Source of the DNA: a virus
Virus record (IMG/VR): IMGVR_UViG_3300025806_000029
Span: 1 to 58,115 of that record
DNA length: 58,115 bases
Direction: 5' to 3' (one strand)
The notes below the pieces were generated by a model. It did not search any database, was not told where the DNA came from, and was given only the letters and a program-made list of their open reading frames with translations. A program made the translations under genes and the position numbers. This document shows, one piece after another, positions 13,515 through 21,367 of this stretch; positions within the stretch are counted from its first letter, which is position 1; each line of letters starts with the position of its first letter.

Positions 13515-13744
13515 TTTTCTCTCCGGGGGCGACGCTGTACCCTTTTTCGTTGAACGCGAACTTTCGGCTTTACTGTCTCGTCTCGGGGTATTCGTCTACG
13601 CACGGCTTTCAAAAGATCTTCGGAGATAATCATTGCAGTGCTTGTTGAAATAGGCACCAAGAAATCGATGCCTTTGGTTTTATCAATTACCCGAAACTGA
13701 ATGGGCTCTTCGGGACTCGTGTCGTAAGGAATTATTAACGTCAA
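13511..13744 (-). CDS. Basic hypothetical protein of the replication operon
   Basis: 77 aa. N-terminal half beta-rich (MTLIIPYDTS, PIQFRVIDK, IDFLVPIST); C-terminal third very basic (KVRVQRKRVQRRPRREK), probably binding DNA. Overlaps both the helicase and polymerase genes by four bases, so it is made with them. A polymerase accessory role is plausible; no family recognised. Confidence 0.65.
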   Translation of the reverse strand: MTLIIPYDTSPEEPIQFRVIDKTKGIDFLVPISTSTAMIISEDLLKAVRRRIPRDETVKPKVRVQRKRVQRRPRREK

Positions 13745-15300
13745 AACGAGTAGGCCTCCTTTGATGATTCCGGCGCAACGAGAAAGAGGTTTTCCTTCGT
13801 ACGGGTGACTCCAACGTAAAAAGTCCGGTGCAGGTCGTTACTGCCCGCCACGTCCCTTGCTGCCTCACGAAGAGCGGCATAGCTACAGTCCGTGTACAAG
13901 ACCACGTTTCGGGCCTCTCCGCCCTTAGCTCCGTGGATTGTTGAAACGGTAATCCGAGGTTTTTGCGACAAATCTTCTCCTCGCCGCTCAGCCGCTTGAA
14001 GGTAAACAAGCTGGTTCTCTGGCGCTTTTGTCAGGACCGCGGGCCACGGTTCGTCTTTCGAAACCATAAGACCCTGTGCCTCGACCAGTTCATTATAGTC
14101 GATTTCGTCGTCGTCTTCGACATTAGGTAGTGTTTTAAAGCCCCTCCGAACCCCGTGGCCGACGTCAAGAAATGAGTACATCTTTCGCGCCTCCGAACCC
14201 GCCACCTGTTCTCCTCGCTGTAAGGCCTTCCAACAAAGAACCGCATCAATCAGCTTCTGGCTAAACCGCGTCTTGCCGTGCTTAGTGTCAAATAGGTAAC
14301 CGGAAGACCGCAGCAAATTAATTGCGTTCTCCAGCATGTAATTGCACTGGCCGAGAACGAGCCAGTCACCATCGGCCATGTCATTCAGTATCGACTCGAT
14401 ACCGTTAATGTACTGCACGGAGCCTTCAATACCCTGCGGCTGGTATACCTTGGGGAGCCGCCCTTCTACCCGCGAAACGACATTCTCGGCAAGGGCGTGG
14501 ACCTTTCGCGGAATCCGCCAGCTTGTCGCCAAAACCTCGGACGCCCCTTCAAGCCCTAAGAACTGCTCAACATCCGCCCCAGCCCATCGGAATATGGCCT
14601 GATCGTCATCCCCCGCCACAATTACGCGGTTAGCGGTTTTCTCGGCGATCTTATTGACGACGTGCCACTGAATTTTGGATAAATCCTGCGCCTCGTCAAC
14701 GAAGACTGTATCAAAGGTCGGGCAGGTACTGTCTGCCAGTTCAAGAAACAGCAGGAGCATATCCGTAAAATCAAACCGGCGTTCTCCAGACTTGTAGTCC
14801 TCGTAAGCTCGGCTGAGGTAATCGACCAGCGGCCAAGGTTGGTTATTGGTAATCCCCCACTCCTCGTACGCCTGTCGCAATGGGATCTCTTTGACCTTCG
14901 CCATATTTATCAGGCCCATGACCGTTTCCTTGTTCGGCAGGGCGACCCCAAAGTTTTCGGAGTCGGGGTCGGTCGCGGTCGCTTCAAACTCAAAGCCGGT
15001 CAACGCTGAGATGTCCCGCCAGTTCTCCGTGTCCATTAGCTGGTCAAACTTTATACCGCTGTGCATAAAACAGAAACTGTGAAGCGTCCGAAAATAAGGC
15101 AGGTCGTCGGGGCCCATGTTAAGTCGTTCTAGCGCCCTGTCGCGAGCCTCGTAGGCCGCCTTCTTAGTAAACCCAAAATAGCCGATGCGTCCGGGGGCTA
15201 CACCGCTATCAATAAGGTCGGCAACCATGTTTATCAAATGAGTAGTCTTGCCCGTTCCGGGGGGTCCGAACACGCGTAAAAATTTAGAAGGGGATGTCAT
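13741..15300 (-). CDS. UvrD/Rep-like superfamily 1 DNA helicase
   Basis: 519 aa from the ATG at 15300 (MTSPSKFLRVFGPP). Walker A GPPGTGKT near the start, GFTKKAA (motif Ia), VFVDEAQDLS (Walker B), VAGDDDQAIFRWAGA (motif III), a TSWRIP motif IV, STIHGAKGGEA (motif V) and FYVGVTRTKENL (motif VI) complete the SF1A helicase set. It unwinds DNA ahead of the polymerase or during recombination, moving 3'-5' as in the family. Smaller than UvrD, with short 1B/2B regions. Overlaps the primase stop by 17 nt. Confidence 0.92.
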   Translation of the reverse strand: MTSPSKFLRVFGPPGTGKTTHLINMVADLIDSGVAPGRIGYFGFTKKAAYEARDRALERLNMGPDDLPYFRTLHSFCFMHSGIKFDQLMDTENWRDISALTGFEFEATATDPDSENFGVALPNKETVMGLINMAKVKEIPLRQAYEEWGITNNQPWPLVDYLSRAYEDYKSGERRFDFTDMLLLFLELADSTCPTFDTVFVDEAQDLSKIQWHVVNKIAEKTANRVIVAGDDDQAIFRWAGADVEQFLGLEGASEVLATSWRIPRKVHALAENVVSRVEGRLPKVYQPQGIEGSVQYINGIESILNDMADGDWLVLGQCNYMLENAINLLRSSGYLFDTKHGKTRFSQKLIDAVLCWKALQRGEQVAGSEARKMYSFLDVGHGVRRGFKTLPNVEDDDEIDYNELVEAQGLMVSKDEPWPAVLTKAPENQLVYLQAAERRGEDLSQKPRITVSTIHGAKGGEARNVVLYTDCSYAALREAARDVAGSNDLHRTFYVGVTRTKENLFLVAPESSKEAYSF

Positions 15301-16816
15301 CCATCTCTCCAGTGGCAACGGGCGATAAGACCGCGGCTGGTTGAACCGAGAACGCAGGGATTTTGTAGACGCTCACTGTTTCACTGCTTACGCGAAGTTT
15401 TGAAGCCTCTCCGCCAATTTCGCGGAGCCTTTGCGCCAACTTGTGGCGCTTATACTCAAAAAACTTATTTCGTTGCAAGAAACTTTCGAGGTCGCGAAGC
15501 CGAAGATAGGTAACCGAACTGGTTTCATCGGTCCACGGCTTGCCGAGATGTATCTCGTCCCGAGACTGTGCCGTCTGATGGTTGATGCAGAAATCGCGAA
15601 GATATTCGTAAAAGATACCTCTGGTCGATTCTTCCTCCGCTACCGGAATAACTGCGGCGCTGTTGTCGCGAAGCTCTCCCAGCAGGGCCGCGATCCGTGA
15701 TTCCCACGTGTTCTTCGTGGACGACGGCGGCAGGAAGTTTATCTGCTCCATACACGCTTTCTGAAAGGCGGGCTGCGATAAGAGGCCATCACTATCCAGT
15801 TCGATTGGCACCCCGTTCACGTCTAGAAACCAGACCGGGGGCTGGCTATCGTACTTACGCAAGTTTGCCATCGCTGCCGACGCCGCGCCGCCGACGCCGA
15901 ACTTCCGGGTCAGGCACGTGGGCCGGTCGCAGTACGAGTTTATCGGCGCGTCATTGCACTTGTAGGCGTAGTCTTTCTTTTTCAACTGATTGACGACTAT
16001 ACCGATTTCCGTCAACCCAAGCGGCGGGTTCAGATAAGACATGTTCCACTGCATCAACTCCGTTTCCCAGCTATCCGGGTACGCCTTCTGCAAGTAGACC
16101 CCGATGTTAAACAAGCCGTTGTTTCGGCCACCCTCCGAGATTTTTTGGGGTAGCAGGGTTTGTAGGCACGGCGGGCCGTCCACCAAAAAGTCTTTCTTCT
16201 CGGTCACCGAAAGCGCGGTAACCTGCTCCGGGGTCTGGCCGCGCTCTTCGCAAAGAGCAAGAAACTCCTCCAAAGTCGCGGCGCTTCCATCAACATTAAA
16301 AGCGTGGCGTAGGCTATCTTCGTGCCCGAAATACGGCAGATTAATTGCCGAACCTACGTCGCCGCGCTCTACGTTGATAACCTCCTGCTTTGGGAATATC
16401 TCCGCATCGCCCCACCCCATCGCCGCTGCAATTTTTCGCAACGCTTCTCGCATCTTGGATGCGGGCATCCACTCTTTACAAAAAAGATAGCAGTGCGCTC
16501 CGCCGCTTTTTGAGCGGTCCACGATTAGCGGCAGCTTCTTCTCTTCGAAAAAATCAATCAGCTTTTTGTGGTCGAGGGGGTACTTGTCGATGTCAATGCA
16601 CCCAAACCGCACGTTCGATTCCGCGTTCAGCAGAAAGACCCCGATACTTGTTTCCCCATCCAGATGACCGCGGTATTGCTCCTCGGTCAGCGGCTCTCTT
16701 TTCGTTTGATATGACGCTTCGTTCTTTCCCGAACCATTGACGGCTTTGGGCACCATTTCCAAATATACGGAATCGAGGCCTGAAAAGAACGACGCAAATT
16801 TCTTTACGTGTTCCAT
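15284..16816 (-). CDS. Archaeo-eukaryotic (AEP) primase-like protein
   Basis: 510 aa. The N-terminal 200 residues have AEP motifs: FGCIDIDKY with D75 and D77, SKSGGAHCYLF with H108, and a later VINVERGDVGSAINLPYFG strand, in the style of TOTE-type primases. A Cys cluster (CNDAPINSYCDRPTC) near residue 290 could bind zinc or an iron-sulphur cluster, as in primase accessory domains. The C-terminus ends EMDDIPF, matching the acidic interaction tip of single-stranded DNA-binding proteins. It would lay primers for PolA. It sits between the SSB-like gene and the helicase, with a terminator in front. Confidence 0.8.
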   Translation of the reverse strand: MEHVKKFASFFSGLDSVYLEMVPKAVNGSGKNEASYQTKREPLTEEQYRGHLDGETSIGVFLLNAESNVRFGCIDIDKYPLDHKKLIDFFEEKKLPLIVDRSKSGGAHCYLFCKEWMPASKMREALRKIAAAMGWGDAEIFPKQEVINVERGDVGSAINLPYFGHEDSLRHAFNVDGSAATLEEFLALCEERGQTPEQVTALSVTEKKDFLVDGPPCLQTLLPQKISEGGRNNGLFNIGVYLQKAYPDSWETELMQWNMSYLNPPLGLTEIGIVVNQLKKKDYAYKCNDAPINSYCDRPTCLTRKFGVGGAASAAMANLRKYDSQPPVWFLDVNGVPIELDSDGLLSQPAFQKACMEQINFLPPSSTKNTWESRIAALLGELRDNSAAVIPVAEEESTRGIFYEYLRDFCINHQTAQSRDEIHLGKPWTDETSSVTYLRLRDLESFLQRNKFFEYKRHKLAQRLREIGGEASKLRVSSETVSVYKIPAFSVQPAAVLSPVATGEMDDIPF

Positions 16817-16825
16817 GGCTGTCCT

Positions 16826-16851
16826 AAAAGGGGCGACCCGAAGGCCGCCCC
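16826..16851 (-). terminator. Hairpin between the SSB-like and primase genes
   Basis: GGGGCG (16830-16835) pairs with CGCCCC (16846-16851), extended by two pairs and a TTCG-type loop, followed leftward by four T. A weak or partial terminator that would lower primase expression relative to the SSB-like protein. Confidence 0.65.
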
Positions 16852-16857
16852 GTATTT

Positions 16858-17637
16858 TTAAAAGGGAATGTCGCTAGAAGCGGAAGGCGTATCGCCCTCG
16901 TGCTTGACGACCACGTCACCGCTCATCACGGTATCGTGAAAATCCTTTGCGCGAGCAAAGAGACCCTGCGAGTCGATCAAGCCTTCCCGGCTAATTTCCC
17001 AGCCATGCCACGAGCCTTTACTATTCTCTTCCGAGATAGTCTTCAGTTCGTACACGTAGGCGTAGCGTGGTGGAGAAAAGACGTTACCGTTCGCCCCCTT
17101 CTCCTGCGCCGCGGCAGCCATAGAGTTCCACTTACGCGACTTCTTCAACTGAGTTGATTTCATCGCAATAAGCGCGGTCTCCGCGGTCCCGTCTTCACCA
17201 ATTACCAGAACAAAATGCTGGTGAGTTTCTTCGATATAGTCACCGTCACCGCCGACAACGTACTCCTTGTTGTCCTCGGATGACCGCTCCGTCTTCGGTA
17301 ACGCGTCGTTGGGCGTATAGATATTCAGCGGAGCGCCGGAGCCTTGGCCGCGAGGAGCCCACTGAATAAAACGCTTCTGGTAGGCGCACGGGACAACCCG
17401 GATGCCTTCTTTGCCCTTGTACACTTGTCCGGAAACGGTGTTGTACAAGTCGCCCTTTCGAGCGTCTTCACGCTCGTCCAAGATCGGATCAAGCCCGCTC
17501 AATATCTTAATGAACGGTAGCGCAAGATCGTCCTGCGTCAGGTTTTCAAGACCCGAACCAGACTCGGCCTCAAACATGGACAAGAGATCGTTTGTTGCGA
17601 CCTCCTGCTTCTTCTTCGTAGCAACCGTATTCGCCAT
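16858..17637 (-). CDS. Putative single-stranded DNA-binding protein
   Basis: 259 aa. Central region is beta-rich (GIRVVPCAYQKRFIQW, HFVLVIGEDG, RYAYVYELKTI) and the tail is acidic-polar ending SDIPF, the hallmark tip of SSB proteins that recruits partners. Not a canonical OB-fold SSB by sequence, but it resembles large phage SSB-like proteins found next to primase. The primase gene immediately downstream ends in the same DIPF, unusual for a primase. Expected role: coating template strands during replication. Confidence 0.65.
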   Translation of the reverse strand: MANTVATKKKQEVATNDLLSMFEAESGSGLENLTQDDLALPFIKILSGLDPILDEREDARKGDLYNTVSGQVYKGKEGIRVVPCAYQKRFIQWAPRGQGSGAPLNIYTPNDALPKTERSSEDNKEYVVGGDGDYIEETHQHFVLVIGEDGTAETALIAMKSTQLKKSRKWNSMAAAAQEKGANGNVFSPPRYAYVYELKTISEENSKGSWHGWEISREGLIDSQGLFARAKDFHDTVMSGDVVVKHEGDTPSASSDIPF

Positions 17638-17639
17638 AG

Positions 17640-18227
17640 TTATTTACCTCCTTTTATGACTGCGCGTTGACCTACCCAAGCTCCGAAAAGATCGGTAGGA
17701 AATTCGTCCCCATTCTCGACACGCTCTTTTACAAACGCTCGTAGCGTCGAGGGGTGAACTTCAGTTTTGGCTTCGGCGACGTAACCTTTTTGTTCGGCCA
17801 TGTCAAAAAACGCCTGCGCCTTGTTGTCTTCGTTTTGACCGAAGCTGCATGAGACAGTGTTCTTGATGATGTCACCGTAGCCGTTTTGCCTCAACCACTC
17901 ATAGACTTGCGGGCGGTCGTCCCTTCGGGGTTGAGCAGAGTAAGTCTGCTTCACCGAAAGTTCGGAGCCGTCGTCAAGCTTGAACGACTGAAGACCGAGT
18001 TCTGAAAACAAAGACGGCATTGCTTCGTCAGTAAGCCTGCGAAGTTCTGCTTTTTGATTTTTCAGATTTTGCTCGGTGGCTTCAATTTCTTGTTCTTGAA
18101 GCCTGATTTGACGAGCGCATTCTGATACGCTAGCCAAAGCATTTTGACCTATCCGTTCAACAGAAGAGGACTTCTCTTCTTCGTGCTGTTCTTCAAGGGC
18201 GTTGAGGATGTCAAACTTTTCGTTCAC
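17640..18227 (-). CDS. Coiled-coil replication-operon protein, unknown
   Basis: 195 aa. Residues 30-70 form a coiled coil (QIRLQEQEIEATEQ, LKNQKAELRRLTDEA), followed by a beta-rich part (SFKLDDGSELSV) and a helical C-terminal domain with RAFVKERVENG. Related proteins occur upstream of SSB-like genes in other phages, but I cannot name a function. First gene of the leftward replication operon, behind one of two overlapping opposed promoters, and directly followed by the SSB-like gene. Confidence 0.7.
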   Translation of the reverse strand: MNEKFDILNALEEQHEEEKSSSVERIGQNALASVSECARQIRLQEQEIEATEQNLKNQKAELRRLTDEAMPSLFSELGLQSFKLDDGSELSVKQTYSAQPRRDDRPQVYEWLRQNGYGDIIKNTVSCSFGQNEDNKAQAFFDMAEQKGYVAEAKTEVHPSTLRAFVKERVENGDEFPTDLFGAWVGQRAVIKGGK

Positions 18228-18257
18228 AGTTTTCTCCTTTCGTGTTTCGTGATACGA

Positions 18258-18311
18258 CCCCGTTTCCGGGGTTGACTGGTCCTATGTACTCGCTTAATTT
18301 CCCATAGTCAA
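18258..18311. promoter_or_regulatory. Two interpenetrating divergent promoters with TATGGGA
   Basis: Rightward: TTGACT (18272-18277), 17 bases, TAATTT (18295-18300), for the SNF2 gene. Leftward: TTGACT (18306-18311), 17 bases, TACATA (18283-18288), for the replication operon. They occupy the same 40 bp, so polymerase can use only one at a time. TATGGGA (18300-18306) lies between them. A CCCCG/CGGGG hairpin (18258-18271) sits in the leftward leader. Confidence 0.7.
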
Positions 18312-18322
18312 CAGGAAAAAAC

Positions 18323-19768
18323 ATGACCTACTCTTTTCAGACAGAACCCTTTGCTCACCAGCTTACCGCCCTGCAAGATTCGTGGTCCGCGGACTATCAC
18401 GCGCTCTTCATGGAGATGGGCACGGGCAAGTCAAAGGTGATTGTCGATACCATGGGCAAGCTTTTCGAGTCCGGCAAAATAAATGCGGCGCTGGTCGTAG
18501 CACCAAAGGGTGTCTATGACAACTGGGTTCAGAAAGAGATACCGGCGCACCTGCCAGAGCGCATCGCTCGAAAGGTTGTCCGCTGGCGGCCCGCCAAGAC
18601 AAAGTCTTTTGAAGAAGAGCTTTATGATCTGGTGGTTAACCCGTTCGACGGTCTGAAGGTATTTGTCGTTAACGTCGAAGCGTTTAGCAGTGGCCGAGGT
18701 GCCGAGGCGGCGTACGTGTTTTTAGAACAGAACCCGGACAACCTGATGGTTGTAGACGAATCGACTACGATCAAGAACCGCAAGGCGATGCGGACAAAGA
18801 ACGTGGTCAAGGCTCGACAGATATCCAAATATCGCCGCATCCTTACCGGTTCGCCTATCACAAAGAGCCCGATGGATTTGTTCGCGCAGTGTGAGTTTCT
18901 GGACCCGTCGGCTTTAGGTATTCGGTCGTACTACGCTTTTCAGAACCGCTACGCCATTATCCAGCGACGGCAAATGGGCCACAAGTCTTTTCAGGAGATA
19001 GTGGGATACCGGCGCTTGAACGAATTGTCGGAAAAGCTGGACGACTTTGCTACGCGAACCTTGAAGAAAGACTGCCTTGATTTGCCGGATAAGCTGTACA
19101 TCCGTCGCCAGATTCCGCTGAGCGCTGAGCAGAAAAAAGTTTACGACCAGATGAAAAAGCTGGCGCTCGCCGCCTTGAACGACAAGTCTGTAGCTACTAC
19201 GCAAAGCGTCCTGACACAGATCATGCGTCTTCAGCAGATTTGCTGCGGGTTTTTTCAGCCGGACGACAAGCCCGTTGAAGACATCGACAACGGCAGGTTT
19301 CAAGAACTGCTCGACGTTCTGGAAGACGCGCAAGGCAAAGTCATAATTTGGGCGACGTTTACGCATAGCCTCCGCAAGATCCGTGATGCGATATCCGAGG
19401 GCCACGGTCCGCGTTCCGTGGCTACTTATTACGGAGAGACGCCGCAGGATGAACGGCAGGAAATTGTAAACCGGTTCCAAGACCCGGACGACGAGCTACG
19501 TTTCTTTGTCGGTCAGCCGCGGACCGGGGGATACGGCATCACGCTAACGGAGGCGACCACCGTAGTTTATTTCTCCAACAGCTACGATCTTGAGATACGA
19601 CTACAGTCCGAAGACCGCGCCCATCGAATCGGTCAGAACAAGCCTGTGACGTATATTGACCTCGTGTGCCCCGACACGGTAGACGAAAAGATCCTACAGG
19701 CCCTAGAAGACAAAAACATACTGGCTGGTAAGGTTCTTGGGGAAGAGGTTAAAGGCTGGTTAAAATGA
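18323..19768 (+). CDS. SNF2-family (DEAD/DEAH-like) helicase/translocase
   Basis: 481 aa, the only gene I find on the plus strand. Motif I MGTGKS (32-37), motif Ia VVAPKGVYDNW, motif II DEST (145-148, in place of DEAH), motif III LTGSPI, motif V GYGITLTEATTVVYFSNSYD, split: GYGITLTEA then VVYFSNSYD, and motif VI AHRIGQ are those of SNF2 translocases. It lacks extra targeting domains. In phages these ATPases are thought to act in replication, repair or displacement of bound proteins. AGGA precedes the ATG. It converges on the M15 peptidase gene, leaving 30 bases between stops with no clear terminator. Being opposed to everything else, it may be an immediate-early gene or a switch arm. Confidence 0.92.
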   Translation: MTYSFQTEPFAHQLTALQDSWSADYHALFMEMGTGKSKVIVDTMGKLFESGKINAALVVAPKGVYDNWVQKEIPAHLPERIARKVVRWRPAKTKSFEEELYDLVVNPFDGLKVFVVNVEAFSSGRGAEAAYVFLEQNPDNLMVVDESTTIKNRKAMRTKNVVKARQISKYRRILTGSPITKSPMDLFAQCEFLDPSALGIRSYYAFQNRYAIIQRRQMGHKSFQEIVGYRRLNELSEKLDDFATRTLKKDCLDLPDKLYIRRQIPLSAEQKKVYDQMKKLALAALNDKSVATTQSVLTQIMRLQQICCGFFQPDDKPVEDIDNGRFQELLDVLEDAQGKVIIWATFTHSLRKIRDAISEGHGPRSVATYYGETPQDERQEIVNRFQDPDDELRFFVGQPRTGGYGITLTEATTVVYFSNSYDLEIRLQSEDRAHRIGQNKPVTYIDLVCPDTVDEKILQALEDKNILAGKVLGEEVKGWLK

Positions 19769-19798
19769 TATACAGTACGATATATCCAAGTTTACTCT

Positions 19799-20251
19799 CT
19801 AAGCGCTTAGGCCTTTGCTGTAGCCGACGCCTTTGACGTAGGTCAAAACCTCGCCCCGCGGCTTGTCCGCTATGCTGCAATGCACCCAACCGGAGTTCGG
19901 GTTTCCGGGCATGTAGCATTCCAAGATAAGCTGGTCAAAATCAAGGTTGTCTTGAATCCACTCAGCTAGCGCCAAGTTGTCAACGCTTGGTACTTCAAAG
20001 TCCGCCGCCTGCCCTTTTGCATGTTGGGACTTTCGACTGCTCCCGATTGCTTCACAAAGCTCCGGTGACCGGTATCCGGACGACGGCGAGAACGCGACCC
20101 CGTAATGCTCGCGAACAGGTTCCAATATATCTCTGCACACTTTTTCTAAATAAGCCATTTGAAAAGCGTCAGGAGTGTTTTCAATTCCTAGACGGGCGGC
20201 GGTCTGGCTCTTAACAAGTTCGCGCAGTGTAAAGTGTTCGGACAGATTCAT
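19799..20251 (-). CDS. M15-family peptidase (endolysin-like D,D-carboxypeptidase)
   Basis: 150 aa. Peptidase M15_3 pattern: FTLRELVKSQTA, SSGYRSPELCEAIG, SQHAKGQAADF with zinc ligands H77 and D84, and GWVHCS with H124; E111 is positioned as the catalytic acid. It cleaves peptide cross-links of peptidoglycan. No signal peptide, so it would need the holin or act as a virion enzyme. It is the last late gene, ending the structural transcript. Together with SleB the phage can attack both glycan and peptide bonds. Confidence 0.9.
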   Translation of the reverse strand: MNLSEHFTLRELVKSQTAARLGIENTPDAFQMAYLEKVCRDILEPVREHYGVAFSPSSGYRSPELCEAIGSSRKSQHAKGQAADFEVPSVDNLALAEWIQDNLDFDQLILECYMPGNPNSGWVHCSIADKPRGEVLTYVKGVGYSKGLSA

Positions 20252-20910
20252 TATTTTCTTCCGTAAAGAGACCCGATTCCATTTTGCAGAGGGACCGCAC
20301 CTCCGCGAGCGTAAAGACCCGCTTGACCGGCAATTCCACCAGTAACATCAACCCCGGTTTCTTCTTCAACGGCACCCGTAAGCCCTGTTACGTCCGATAA
20401 AGCGGAAAGTCCCTGAGACGCAATTACGCCACCCAACGGGCCCAAGCCTAATACGCTCGTTGCGAGACCAATCGGAGAAGGGTCAATTAAACCGGCAAAC
20501 GCCTGACCGGGAGTGACCCCGAAAGTTTCAGAAAAACTGGCGTTGCTCTCCACAGGGCTGGCGGGATCGACAAAACCGGGGTTTTCTACGTCTTCTAAGC
20601 CGATAAAACCGGTCGAAAAATCCGTTGTCTCACCCGGCCCTTCCTTGCCGGGGCTTCCCCACCCTTCAAAACCGGCTCGGCCCGCCGCCGACTGAGCCTC
20701 CGCCGCTTCTGCCGCTTCTGCGGCGTTAGCGTCGGCTTCGTCTTGAGCCTCTTGGCTAGTCGCTTCGCCCTCGTCAACGCCTTCGCCTCCGCCGCCTCCG
20801 CCGCCTCCGCCGTCGCCGCCAAAGCACCACCGGAATTGATCCTGCCACTCGCCACTTACGTGGTGACGGCTTTTCTTATATGCTTTTTCAAGTAGCCAGA
20901 GCGCGTCCAT
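20251..20910 (-). CDS. Glycine-rich late protein, probable virion component
   Basis: 219 aa from the ATG at 20910 (MDALWLLEKAYKK). A poly-Gly run follows residue 33, then an Ala/Glu helix (ANAAEAAEAAEAQSAAG), a Gly/Pro linker, and a hydrophobic glycine-rich helix-prone part (GLATSVLGLGPLGGVIA). Ends NGIGSLYGRK. Similar compositions occur in small tail or ejection proteins of marine podoviruses. Its start overlaps the acyltransferase gene by 23 nt. Confidence 0.6.
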   Translation of the reverse strand: MDALWLLEKAYKKSRHHVSGEWQDQFRWCFGGDGGGGGGGGGEGVDEGEATSQEAQDEADANAAEAAEAAEAQSAAGRAGFEGWGSPGKEGPGETTDFSTGFIGLEDVENPGFVDPASPVESNASFSETFGVTPGQAFAGLIDPSPIGLATSVLGLGPLGGVIASQGLSALSDVTGLTGAVEEETGVDVTGGIAGQAGLYARGGAVPLQNGIGSLYGRK

Positions 20911-21367
20911 TTTCTTTTCTCTTCTGTATGAGTTTGAATACACCCGGCGTCCAACGCGCATGACCGCCTTTAGCAGGCCGCCGCCAAAGAGCGCCGTCTT
21001 TAGGGTAAAGATGAAGATACCTGTCTGTCAAATCGTCTTGAACTTTACGAGCTATTTTTGCGGCGTTACTGAACGGAGCAACAAAATCGATGACCCACAA
21101 AGTGCCTTCCCCGCAATCCGTGGCCCAGTCGCTAGGCTGGAGCTTTCTCGTGCCGTCAAGATAACCCTGCTGCGCGACGTCGGTCAGAAACGTGTGCGAG
21201 TACAGGCCTTCTATTGCCCCAACGTCGTTGTAAAACAGTACCATACGTTTGTTTCTCAGAGCAGGAAAGACAAGCCGCTCAAGATCCTTCAGGTAAAAGT
21301 TTCGATGAAGCTCGGACTCCAGAAGCAAGTCTATGGCGTCACAGAAAGACTTCCTGTCTTGGAACAT
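20888..21367 (-). CDS. HlyC-like lysine acyltransferase
   Basis: 159 aa, close to the family length. Resembles RTX-toxin-activating acyltransferases: ESELHRNFYLKDLERLVFP with conserved His21, PALRNKRMVLFYN, and TLWVIDFVAPF with Asp94, the catalytic pair and signature of HlyC/TAKA proteins. The family transfers a fatty acyl group from acyl-ACP to lysines of a partner protein. Phage copies lie in virion modules, as here between the large internal protein and the M15 peptidase, so a virion or ejection protein may be acylated (inference). Start overlaps the stop of the 1428-aa gene. Confidence 0.7.
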   Translation of the reverse strand: MFQDRKSFCDAIDLLLESELHRNFYLKDLERLVFPALRNKRMVLFYNDVGAIEGLYSHTFLTDVAQQGYLDGTRKLQPSDWATDCGEGTLWVIDFVAPFSNAAKIARKVQDDLTDRYLHLYPKDGALWRRPAKGGHARWTPGVFKLIQKRKENGRALAT

